Below are positions 1 through 9,531 of a DNA stretch of 64,000 nucleotides, piece by piece (position 1 is the first letter of the stretch; each line of letters starts with the position of its first letter). Origin of the DNA: Rhododendron vialii (taxonomy: Eukaryota > Streptophyta > Magnoliopsida > Ericales > Ericaceae); NCBI RefSeq assembly GCF_030253575.1, contig NC_080560.1, positions 31,919,501-31,983,500 on the forward strand. The letters run 5' to 3'. The translations under genes were made by a program, and so were the position numbers. The notes beneath the pieces are model-generated. The model was not told the DNA's origin and made no database searches. It saw only the letters and a list, made by a program, of their open reading frames with translations.

Positions 1-1610
1 AATGATTAGTGTTATACCTTGTGAAAATTTATGATTGTTTAACAAGTGTTTGATTGTGAAATTATTATTGATGATGCATTGTTAATTTGTATTTGAGTGG
101 ACGTTTACGTGTTTAATAAATTATTGGGGTAGATAAATGTTTATGAAATATTAATAAGAATATTTTACTAGTAAAAATTTATTTAGATTGTAAACAAGAA
201 ATATTTTAGATTATATATTAGTTAATCTTTAACTCTAATAAATATTGACTAGAATAGCCTCTCATAATTTTGTTGTTATAAAAATTTCATATTAATATTT
301 AATATAGTTAGTAAATACTAAATTTAGCAATAAGTATTTTTCAATAAAAAATTAGTTTGTAAAATCTATGAATAATATGAGAGTTAAAGATAATGTTTAA
401 ATAGTAAAAATGTTTTATAAAATTTCTAAACGAGAGAAATAGATTTAATTTTAAGTGTAGTAATTAATTGTTTGACTAAATATTATTTTGTTACTCGCAT
501 GATTAATTTTATGGCAGGATAAATTTTATCGCATGGTTATGTGTTGTTAGCATTTAGTACTTTTAGTTGAAATGTTGAACCGTGTGGTATTTTGTTGTGG
601 TTGTAGATTGGACAAATAGGTTCCCGGAGTGGTTACGAGTAGTGAATCATGTAGACGATGATAAGTAAATGGAAAATGGTAAAGTGTTGAAAGTGTGAGT
701 ACTGTGTGGATTGTGAATTGAGCCATGACGATGGCAAAGGTAACCTATGGGGCCTTGTGTTGAAATGGGTTACCTGCGGGGCCCAGTGTTGTGACACTAA
801 TGTATGATACGTCATGGGAAGTTTCTCTTCGAGAAAGAGAATGGGTCTCATGAGACGATTATAGTTAGTGAGACGTTAATGTATGATACGTCATGGGAAG
901 TTTCTCTTTGGGGAAGAGAATGGGTCCCATGAGATGGTTATAGTTAGCGTGGGGTAGTGAATGTCCGACCCTAATGTACAATACGTTATGGAATGACTCG
1001 ATCCTCTTGTTATGGTCTTAAGTGAGAACATGCTCGGTACATAACTTAGGTGAGCTCACTTAAGACCCTGGTGCAGGATAAGCAAGAGGAATGGTGGACC
1101 CATGAGACGATTGTAGTTAGTGGATGTGGGAGGAAAGGATCTCGCGGAGAGAATTCTTAAATTACATGTAAGATGATGGATAGTAAAGAAAAAGACGATG
1201 TGTTATTATTTTGTACCTTCTGTGTATTATGAATTATTATATTGTTGATCTGCACATTGTGGTATTGGGTTTTAGGATTTCTACTTACTGAATTATCACT
1301 CAGGATACGTTTGTATACTGGCAAATCGTTTGCTTCGGCGTTCAATTTGCCAGAGTGTACAGGATTCCACAGTGAAGTAGTTGATACAGGTGGGACCCTT
1401 GAAACGAAGTTTGGGCCAACGTTGCTTGAAATTCGTGTCAAAACTAGAGTCGCTCTAGAGTTGCTTTTGTTAAATAAATGTACATAGATTTTTGTATTAT
1501 TTTGAAATTGTAATTTTTGTATAAGGATAAATAAGGGCCTAATAGTTTGTAAAATTCAGTGTATTTTAGAGTTAATGTTTCCTAAATTCCTTGGAAAATC
1601 GGGACGTTAT
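1..1610. repeat. AT-rich repetitive DNA, possible LTR-retrotransposon terminal region
   Basis: No convincing gene is seen; the open frames here are short and unrelated to known proteins. The first 600 bases are very AT-rich. A 79-bp unit is tandemly duplicated at 801-879 and 880-958, and a third, diverged start appears near 972. The block ends in a stretch finishing with 'gggacgttata' at about 1600, which resembles the terminal bases of plant Ty3/gypsy LTRs. That assignment is an inference from the ending only, because the matching left end is outside the window. Confidence 0.35.
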
Positions 1611-2254
1611 AGGGCCCATAGTGGACCCTGCGTCGCCGTCGGTGCAAGATAGGTGACCCCCGGTTGGTGGCTATAGGATTTTCGATTTCGGAATGGAACG
1701 CTGCTACAGGTACAACAGATGATGTACAGCAGCTGCACATGGACCATTTTTGTGCCCGTTTCGGGTCTCGAAAAGATGATCGGAACTGCTCATTTTGTTC
1801 AAAATACTTCGTTTATGGTCCCTGTAAAAAATCGCCTCAATCCGATATCGGGAAGAGTGTTTACAAATCATCCAACTTTGCTTCAAAATTTAGCTAAAAC
1901 AAACCAGTGGTTCGTTCGGCATTTTTTTTAACGTAGATATCCACGTAAAATTAATTGGCATTCATCAAGAGGTAATTAGGGTTGTGATTTTAAATTTTTC
2001 AGTGGGAAACGTCTTAGATTTTGATCAATAAGACAAAATACGAACGTGGAAAACCATGGCCGAGAGATATTTACACCAAGTAAATGACTTTCTTAATTCT
2101 CTCTTTCGTTCATCTTAAAATTACCAACTATAATACTCCAGAAACGGAATCCTATCCTTAGAGATTGGCACATAATTTGATCCAGTAGAGCTTGGGAATC
2201 ACATGAACAAATTCCTGGATTTTCTTTTTGTTGAGGTCATTACTTCATGTGCTC
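1611..2254. other. intergenic, upstream of the first IDA-like gene
   Basis: No gene is supported. The left half is moderately GC-rich and repeat-like. The right half is AT-rich and leads into the TATA box at 2255, so it should contain the promoter of the downstream peptide gene. No other element was identified. Confidence 0.4.
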
Positions 2255-2262
2255 TATATAAG
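2255..2262 (+). promoter_or_regulatory. TATA box of the four-repeat IDA-like gene
   Basis: The sequence TATATAAG lies 52 bp before the preferred ATG at 2307. A start site about 30 bp downstream would fall near 2285-2290. That would leave almost no leader for the ATG at 2289 but a normal short leader for the one at 2307. Confidence 0.6.
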
Positions 2263-2306
2263 AAAGTTCATCTTACTTCAACATATACATGAAAAAGGGG
2301 AAACAA

Positions 2307-3068
2307 ATGGTGAAGGCAATGTTGTTAAAGGTGGGGATTGCCCTTGTGCTCATGCTCCTTGCTTTGAGCTTCACGGCGGAGGCCAGAAGGTCGGAAGCAA
2401 GATGGCTTTCGGTGCATTTTGAGAAGCTACCCAAAGGTGCCCCAGTTCCTCTGTCTACCCCGTCGGGGAGGACCAATTCCGTACCACCCAAGGCGCCTCT
2501 GCCGCCGGAAAGTTTGGCAAACTCCCGCATGATGTTTCAACACCTGTCAGAAGCAAGATCGCTTTCGGTGCAATTTGGGAAGCTACCCAAAGGTGCCCCA
2601 GTCCCTCCGTCTGCCCCGTCGGGGAGGACCAATTTTGTACCACCCAAGTCGCCTCTGCCGCCGGACAATTTGGCAAACTCCCGCATGATGTTCCAACACC
2701 TGCCAGAAGTAAGATGGCTTTCGGTGCATTTTGGGAAGCTACCCAAAGGTGCCCCAGTCCCTCCGTCTGCCCCGTCGGGGAGGACCAATTCCGTACCACC
2801 CCAGGCGCCTCTGCCGCTGGACAGTTTGGCAAACTCCCGCATGATGTTCCAACACCTGCCGGAAGCAAGACGACTTTCAGTGCATTTTGGAAAGCTACCT
2901 AAAGGTGCCCCAGTCCCTCCGTCTGCCCCATCGGGGGGGACCAATTCTGTACCACTCAAGATGCCTCTGCCGCTGGACAATTTGGCTAACTCCCGCATGG
3001 TGTTCCAACACCTCTATCTGGCCCGTCCTGTTCAATCCATCCCGACACCTCCGTTGACCCGACTCTAA
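2307..3068 (+). CDS. multi-copy IDA-like (IDL) secreted peptide precursor, four repeats
   Basis: This encodes a 253-residue secreted precursor. Residues 1-26 form a signal peptide ending in AEA. Four tandem 52-residue units follow (exactly 156 bp each, at 2391, 2547, 2703 and 2859) and a 17-residue tail. Each unit holds the extended IDA motif: residues 38-57, 90-109, 142-161 and 194-213. Units 2 and 3 read FGKLPKGAPVPPSAPSGRTN, matching the IDA-family pattern F-G-x-L-P-K-G-x-P-x-P-P-S-A-P-S. Known IDA peptides act outside the cell on HAESA/HSL2 receptor kinases in organ abscission and cell separation; the same role here is inferred. The usual C-terminal RHN is RTN here. Unit 1 is degenerate (FEKL, PLSTPS) and unit 4 lost the Arg (SGGTN). 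Each unit ends in a conserved LANSRMMFQHL-type linker. An ATG at 2289 is in frame, but 2307 has better context (A at -3, G at +4) and TATA spacing. A poly(A)-like AATAAA lies at 3179. Confidence 0.8.
   Translation: MVKAMLLKVGIALVLMLLALSFTAEARRSEARWLSVHFEKLPKGAPVPLSTPSGRTNSVPPKAPLPPESLANSRMMFQHLSEARSLSVQFGKLPKGAPVPPSAPSGRTNFVPPKSPLPPDNLANSRMMFQHLPEVRWLSVHFGKLPKGAPVPPSAPSGRTNSVPPQAPLPLDSLANSRMMFQHLPEARRLSVHFGKLPKGAPVPPSAPSGGTNSVPLKMPLPLDNLANSRMVFQHLYLARPVQSIPTPPLTRL
2391..3014 (+). repeat. four in-frame 156-bp tandem coding repeats
   Basis: Units start at 2391, 2547, 2703 and 2859. The anchor 'agctac' recurs at 2425, 2581, 2737 and 2893, exactly 156 bp apart each time, so no indel has broken register. 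The length is a multiple of three (52 codons). The long antisense open frames over this interval are shadows of the repeat. Confidence 0.92.
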
Positions 3069-3433
3069 ACGAAAGTTGTCGCATAGAAGATTTATTTGAT
3101 GACATTTGGGGTCATCAAGGCCAATTGAGTCATATGATCATCCACATGTATTTCTTTTCCTTTTTCTATTACAGCGGAAATAAATATGATTATCAAATTT
3201 TGACATACAATAGCTTGTTTATTAAGCCTTCAAATTTCTGGCCAGGCAAAGACCTAAAATCATTTATTTCACACGGCAATCCTTCATCAACTGCCGCCCG
3301 TACAATCCAAACTAACATCTCAAAAAGTACAATTGTCATGAGTTAAGAAAATTCAAAATTCAATAGAAAGGAGAAGCAAAATTAAACAAACTGGCATTGA
3401 AGTTCTGACCACGTCACTGTAAATAAAAAATGC
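3069..3433. other. 3' flank of the first peptide gene
   Basis: This holds the probable 3'UTR, with AATAAA at 3179-3184, and then AT-rich sequence. No further gene is supported. Confidence 0.4.
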
Positions 3434-3435
3434 TA

Positions 3436-3646
3436 CTTCCATCCCAAAATATTTGTCCGATCCGCAAAATAAAAACTAAAAAATAATGGATTTCTTTCAA
3501 GAAAAAATTCAAACTTTTTTCATAAATTAAAAAAACTCATCGATATTTAGTGAATTGTTGAAAAAACTTAAAATTTTCTTACAAAAATTGTATTATTTTT
3601 ACGTCCTCACTTTGCGGACCGGATGAATATTTTGGGACGGAGGGAG
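3436..3646. mobile_element. Stowaway-like MITE
   Basis: The ends are inverted repeats of about 38 bp: the left begins CTTCCATCCCAAAATATTTG and the right end, reversed, begins CTCCCTCCGTCCCAAAATAT. They are flanked by TA on both sides (3434-3435 and 3647-3648). This is the typical structure of Tc1/mariner-related Stowaway MITEs. It has no coding capacity. Confidence 0.8.
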
Positions 3647-3944
3647 TAGCATATCAGAATGTAGAAAAAGTTAAGTAATGAAAGCAATTTTCCCAAATGA
3701 ATTGCAACCGGTGGAAATCAAGGTTCTAAATACCGTATGAATAATGGTACCGTTTTCGTAGTGGTGGAATTCGCATCACTACATACCGGTGTAATTTTGG
3801 GTATCGTTTTGGATTTGCATTAAAATATTACATATTCATATGCGTATGCGTAGTAATGATGCATGGTTACTTCCTCCTTCCCAAGATGTTTGTCCATCAC
3901 ACAATACAAAAACTTGTCACAAATTGAAAGAACTCATTCATATC

Positions 3945-4170
3945 AACTAGGTTTAGCTCAGTTAGGCACTTTTGTACACTCCTAATTGGGAGGTCAAGGT
4001 GTTGAATATTGCTGAAGGCAAGAATCAATAATTTCTCCCCTTAGAGGAGCTCTTTCTCCCCATGATCGCTTATTTCTTGAGTTGGTTGAGTAACTTGAGT
4101 AATTGAGTTTGTTTTTCGTAATTCATATACATAATGAAAATGATCTCTTTCTATCGAGGAAAAAAAAAAA
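3945..4170 (+). mobile_element. tRNA-derived SINE
   Basis: It starts with a tRNA-like head containing an A-box-like TAGCTCAGTTAGGC. A diverged B-box region lies about 40 bp on, and the 3' end is CTATCGAGG followed by an A-run. The body (GGCAAGAATC, TTTCTCCCCTTAGAG) is shared with a second copy on the minus strand at 61111-61384. The two together define the family. Target duplications were not clear. Confidence 0.65.
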
Positions 4171-5620
4171 CCTATGGCGTTTAAGTTCATTACTGCAATA
4201 TCCAAATCACGTAAATGGAAATCGACTGGTGGTGTTGAATCTCCAAAAGTGGTTTCCACTGACTAGTGAGGACAAACCAAAAAAAAATCATGTTGGATGA
4301 AGAAGCCCTAGATCCTCGAAATCAAAGCAATCGAACCCAGTAACTTTGATCGCGATGCCGTTGGCGGGTTGATAGGGCGGGTTGGCAGCGGAGGGATGGT
4401 ACCGACTCCGCAATTGATGCAAGCCGTGTTGCACGTCGTGTGGGGTCCACTCTGACCCCGAACGGATGATACAAGCCGTATAATAATTAAAAAAAAAAAC
4501 TGAGAGAGCCTGTGAAAATTCAGCTCAATCCGATATGTGTAGGTACTCGATTCAATGATTTAACAATTTTTAATTTTTCGTAGTTTGAAAAGATGATGTG
4601 ACAAATTTTGGTTAACCAATTTTAATTATGACATTGTGGACAACTACATTGCTTAACCTTAGCAATCCCTTAAATGAATAACTAAAAAATGATGTGTCAA
4701 CTTTTGATTATCCAATTTTAATTAGGCCATTGTGGATGCTCTTAGTATATCATCCTGAATCCTCCCACAAACAAGCCCTAAGTGGACCAGAGAAATGTTT
4801 CTCAAGTAGAAGAAGTTACACCCTTTTATGTCGTAAAATTAGGTTTTGATCTCACAATTGTGATTTCTCTAACTTTCAATTTAAGGGATCATATTTAATA
4901 TGGGTGTCATACCCCAATACTCTTTTTTTGGTAATGCATGCAAGGTGTCTCGGGCCAATACCACTCTAAATCTCTGATTTAGAAACTGGGACATGGTAGA
5001 ACAAAGTACATTTCCGGAGTTCACTTTACATATACTCAAAGTAAAACATTCCATGAGATCTATTAATTTTGGCAAGTACATTTCATGCTTCTCTAAATTC
5101 GGTCTATCTGATTCGATTTAAGATCTTTTCATGTGACAATCTCTCAAGTAGTCATTCATGTGATGCAAAATAGGGCCTATGGTGGCCCATCTGCCGATTT
5201 AATCTATTCTTTTTTTTGACTTGGATGTGCATATTGTGCGGGCCGAAAATCAAGATGGTCGGACATTGATAAAGGTTTGGTTGAATCATGTTTGTCTAAA
5301 GAGAAATAAAATTTCAGAGTTTGAGTGCGATTATTCTTGTGACAAATATGCTACGTTTAGCTACATGTTAATGTCCGATAAACTTGAGTTTTGATGGATG
5401 ACAATTGATCAGCATTTTGAGGCTCACAAAATGAACGACTCAGATCTTCAAATAGAAGTTTGACGTAAAACAAACAAATGCAAAAAAAATTTGAATAAGA
5501 ACAAAAAAATAGGTCACTCAATTTTTTCGTGTGCTTTATAAAATTATTATTGGTATATCTGAATTTTACATTTTTATCTAAGATAAACAAAAAAGAACAA
5601 AAAAAAAGTAAAGTAAAACT
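4171..5620. other. intergenic, no gene seen
   Basis: AT-rich sequence with short open frames only. A GC-richer patch around 4340-4480 resembles dispersed repeats but has no recognisable ends. Confidence 0.35.
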
Positions 5621-5621
5621 G

Positions 5622-5790
5622 TAATTGGGTTAGTGGGCGGGTCGGATTTGATTTTAAATAAATGGGTCGGGTTGGGTATGGGTAGTTGAACTCATAATTA
5701 ATGAGTCTAAATGAGTCAATGACCCATTAAAGACCCAACTCACTTACAACTTACCCAATTTAATTCAAATCCGCCCATTTGACACTCCTA
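5622..5790. mobile_element. hAT-like MITE remnant
   Basis: An imperfect palindrome: GGGCGGGTCGGATTTGATTT near the left mirrors CAAATCCGCCCATTTGACAC near the right. The right end, reversed, begins TAGGAGTGTCAAATGGGC, close to the TAGGGGTG termini of the hAT elements elsewhere in the window. The left terminus is not preserved. Confidence 0.4.
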
Positions 5791-5901
5791 AATAGAACTA
5801 TGGTAGGTCTCATCTTACGTCACATGAGGACCACACAAAAAGTTATCAAAGGAGAGGATCTTAATTTGTGTGGTCCTGTGAAATAAAATTGTGTTTAGTT
5901 A

Positions 5902-6145
5902 CTGCTCCCTCTGTCTCATTTTGTTAGTTTGTTAGTCCTCTTTAGAAGTGCGTGTTATTTTTCAATTAATTATATCTTATAATCTATAATCTTTTAGGTG
6001 ATTTTAAATACTTTGTATGAAAGAGCTCATTGAGATTTATCAAACAAAATTCATTTTTGATATAAAAAATATTATAAATTAAGAGATATAGCCAATTCTG
6101 TGAGACTTCTAAAAAAAAATAAATAAAGATTTGGGACAGATGGAG
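5902..6145. mobile_element. Stowaway-like MITE
   Basis: The left end CTGCTCCCTCTGTCTCATTT and the right end GGGACAGATGGAG are imperfect inverted repeats flanked by TA (5900-5901 and 6146-6147). This is the CTCCCTCYGTC-type terminus of plant Stowaway elements. Confidence 0.65.
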
Positions 6146-6414
6146 TAATAATATCTATGTCTATGTATGTATAAAACGCTTGAAACTAACAGTGGCTCTA
6201 ATTCCAATGCCGTATATCGAGATAAGGTTTGGGCCAAAAAAAAGTTTCTGGTGGGCCGTGAGTAACTAGTGAATTGGCTGAGCCGCAGTGAAAATAAGAC
6301 ATGAAATCCAAGTCCCATTTGTTTTTTTAGTGAAAGAGCGAGAAATGCATTGATGATATGAAGGAGTGCAGATACAGGGTTCATAACTGAAACAAAAAGC
6401 GACAACCAACAAAG

Positions 6415-7330
6415 CTACAGACATAAACATAAAGCATGTAGATCCGCAGTAACGCCACTCCAAAACGGAGTGCCCCTGGCATCTGCTGAGGAAGTAGACG
6501 CTAGTGTTGCCTGCTTGGCCAGGCCATGGGCGAGACGAACATCTTGGCGGTCAACCTTGGTAATCCTGCAAAAAGCTAACTTCGAAATTTCCAATCCAAG
6601 GTTGCGCAACAAAAAGGTGTTGGCGAAGTGCGGCTCAGAGCGCCTTGCTAACTACATGACAGCATTTAAACAATCAGAATAAATGAAAACAACATTGAAG
6701 TTGTGAAGTACAGACCAGGCGACGCCCAAAAGAATGGCCATAAGTTCAGTTTGTAAGGGCGAGGCACTGTGGCATGCTACAGAACACTGTTGGAAGATAG
6801 TCCCATCATTATGGGTGGCATAGAAGCCCAGAACACTCCGTGGGTTGCTGGCTTTCCAAGCCCCATCAATATGCAAGTTAACCACTCGTTGTTCAAACAT
6901 AATGTAAGGAGGATAGGATTTGAGAACAAAGGTTGGTGGTGGCTGTGCGAGAGAGGGAGTGTGGTTCCGGTTGGTAAGAACGTTTTGAGTGTTCCATAGA
7001 GATGCTCGCTTAAACCAGAGAGAGCTGTAATGAGCCATGGCTAAGGCAGAACTGCAAGCAAAAGGCCTAGCGGAAAAGACTTGCTCATTTCTCGTTTTCC
7101 ATATCGCCCACAGAATTGCAATGAAGTGACGGAAGGCATCTAAGTCAGTGGCAGAGGTTGTGAGTTGTAAAATCCAATCCAGAAGCCAATTCTTAAAAGA
7201 AAAATTTGCCGTTTGGTCCGCCAAGGTGGTTAAGAATGGGGATCCTGCCCAAACCGGAACCGTGAGCGGGCATTGCAAAAAAAGTCGTGCAATTTTGAGA
7301 GAAAGTTGAAAGTCGTCAGACTCGATAGTC
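6415..7330 (-). pseudogene. non-LTR retrotransposon (LINE) remnant, zf-RVT tail plus RNase H
   Basis: Reading from high to low coordinates, the segment has a short zf-RVT-like stretch (QCPLTVPVW), the spacer typical of plant LINE proteins (AILWAIWKTRNEQVF), then an RNase H domain. The domain shows the D-E-D pattern: HIDGAW, LQTELMAI and IYSDCLNAVM. A stop follows (near 6652). The last helix continues in another frame at 6415-6612 (KVDRQDVRLAHGLAKQA). The reverse transcriptase and endonuclease are absent, so this is a 5'-truncated, disabled copy. A T-run at 6320 on the plus strand may be its reversed poly(A) tail. Confidence 0.75.
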
Positions 7331-7454
7331 CTATTTGTTGGGAATCCTTTTTCAGTAGGTAAATTATTTATGTATTGGCAATGTGTGGATAATTGTGGAA
7401 TGCATTAACTAAAGACAGCTCACATCCAAGGGTCCAATACAATGTTTTAAGAAT
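7331..7454. other. short spacer
   Basis: No feature is recognised between the LINE remnant and the next retroposon tail. Confidence 0.3.
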
Positions 7455-7640
7455 TTATTTTTTTCAATCGATAGAACCGAACATTTTACATAAGATATGA
7501 GGCATAAAGTACAAACCCAGGACACGACATCAATTGTGAAAGTTTACGAGACAACCAAGCGAACAACTCAACCAATATAAGAAATAAACCCATTATAGGG
7601 TAGAGAAACAAAGAAAGAAAGGAAATGCCCTCTAAGGGAG
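7455..7640 (-). mobile_element. SINE/LINE 3' tail fragment
   Basis: Reversed, the segment ends TCTATCGATTGAAAAAAA, the same tail as the SINE at 61111-61384. It also shares the CCCTTAGAG block and the phrase for 'caaagtacaaac'. The tRNA-like head is missing. Confidence 0.45.
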
Positions 7641-7857
7641 ACACCATCATTATATTCTAAATTTATAACTTACTCTCTGTGGAGATATCATCATTATACT
7701 TTAATTTACTTGCTAACTTTTCAACATGTAATTCACTTTTAGGGGCAAAATGGAAACGTACCAATTTTTACCCACTAACTTTACGAAATTAACACTTATT
7801 AAGGAACAATCCAAAATAAAATATTGGACTGTAAAAAAGGAACGCAGGGAGTACTAC
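7641..7857. mobile_element. degenerate Stowaway-like MITE
   Basis: The right part is close to the intact MITE at 22103-22372: 'aaaatggaaacgtacc', 'cccactaactttac', then a diverged end GGAACGCAGGGAGTA at about 7841-7855. The left terminus is not clear. Confidence 0.5.
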
Positions 7858-8264
7858 ATTTTACACACTCCATAGAAACAGTTGCTAAAGTTCAGCCTCA
7901 TATCTTCAAGCATTTTTGTCTTTGTACAGCCACCATACAACGAATACGGTAGACAGTCATTTCTTCCCTGTGGATCTTGAGAATCAAGCACACGGTGTAT
8001 ATTGTAGCCTTCAGGGTCAGAACCGTCGGTTGCTAGAAAATCATAGGTAGAAATTTTAATGGAACGCTCAAAAGAATATATTTTCTTAAATTATTTAAGT
8101 TTATGTACGGTGTGCTTGTGCGATGCAAGGTGAGAGTAACTACATAATTTCCTACCATTTGTAAAAACTACATAAACTATTTTTTTTATGTCATAAAAAA
8201 TGATCGATGTCTTGAAAGTTGAAAAGATATTTCATGTAGTAAAAACATAGGGGGGAAAAATCGG
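7858..8264. other. intergenic, no gene seen
   Basis: AT-rich, short open frames only. No element ends were recognised. Confidence 0.3.
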
Positions 8265-8609
8265 GGCATTTGATTTGAGACTAGCTCCTTAATTGAGAGG
8301 AAATTTACAAATACCTCTTACCCTAATTGTTAACTTTTCAATCAGTCTTAAGATTCACAATAATTCCCTCAATAACTACTAGATATTAGTCATTTGATTA
8401 CATTCCATAATCTCGCTCTCATATGATCTTCAAATTAAACCAATCTAGTAATATTTTTCTTCAACTTTTATGGGGGCATTTGAGTCTAGCTCCTTAATTG
8501 GGAGAAAACTTACAAATACCTCCGACCCTAATTTCTAACTTTCCAATCAGTCTTAAGATTCACAATATTCCTATAATACTACCATCAATAACTACTAGAT
8601 TGTATTTGA
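8265..8609 (+). repeat. direct duplication of about 130 bp
   Basis: Two copies, at about 8265-8391 and 8471-8609, share 'ctagctccttaattg', 'acaaatacctc' and 'caatcagtcttaagattcac'. The flank 'caatctagtaatatttttcttcaa' at 8443 is echoed near 8967. Non-coding. Confidence 0.7.
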
Positions 8610-8780
8610 ATTTGGTAGGTTAATATTTTCCTTACTAAACTTAATTTATTTAGAAATGAAATCTTATTTGTTAGGAAAGCTTTTATTTTCTTCCTTCATT
8701 TCCTATTCCAGCAGATTATCTTCCTATTTCTTTAATTTTATGAGTTCCTATTTTATAAATAAGTGTTTGGATGTTTATTG

Positions 8781-8949
8781 GATAGAACCGGAACCGAACC
8801 AAAACCGGACCGGTCTTCCGGTTTGGTTCTGGTTAGGTTTCATGCATATATTTGTTAGGTTCTGGTTCCCAATTTTCTAGAACCGTTTAAAATGGTCCGA
8901 TTACTGGTTTTTTAGAGAATCGGACCAATCCGGACCGTGTACACCCCTA
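8781..8949. mobile_element. truncated hAT end
   Basis: Dense AACCGGA/ACCGGT motifs are followed by a right terminus ACACCCCTA. Both match the subterminal and terminal pattern of the 4.4-kb hAT element at 16839-21282. No left terminus is present. Confidence 0.5.
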
Positions 8950-9463
8950 TGCCTTCTAACAAAGCCAATCTAATATTTTTCTTCAATTTTTACGTTTCTC
9001 TACCTAAAGTAGTAGTATAACTGAAAAAGAAAATGACTTAATTCAATATCTGTTCAAATTAAATTTTGAAAACGAATATTTCACAAAGTAATCGAATAAT
9101 ATCTACATTGCTCTAAAGAAAAATTTTATGGAAAAAAAAAAAAAGTGGTACCAAACATTTTGTCACAGTAGCACCGCATAATCTACCCACCACCCAAATA
9201 CACTAACTTGTCATAATATTTCTCTGCCTACATGACCCAATACCTTTTTCTCTTCAAAGTGAAAAGAAAAATATTAAACATCACAAGAAATAATGGTACA
9301 GATTTCGGGAATAATTACACTAATATTTCCCCAAAAAGGATATCCTCTTAAATGCCCAAATTCAATATTTTCCTATACTTACCAACATATATTAAACATG
9401 ACCAATCAACTAAGGCATTCATTCCTCAAGGACAAAACCGTAAGTCCGCACGCCAATGATGTG

Positions 9464-9471
9464 TATAAAAG
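9464..9471 (+). promoter_or_regulatory. TATA box of the three-repeat IDA-like gene
   Basis: TATAAAAG lies 68 bp before the preferred ATG at 9532. The implied start site near 9495 gives a leader of about 35 nt to that ATG. Confidence 0.6.
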
Positions 9472-9531
9472 GGGCACTGAAGCTATTTTCAAGTATATAA
9501 TCAAAATATGTATACCAAAGGGAAGCATACA

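Noticed and set aside
2455-2998. Long antisense open frames of 137 and 153 codons over the first peptide gene
   Set aside because: They exist because a 156-bp unit without stops on the other strand is repeated; they have no start context or known domain.
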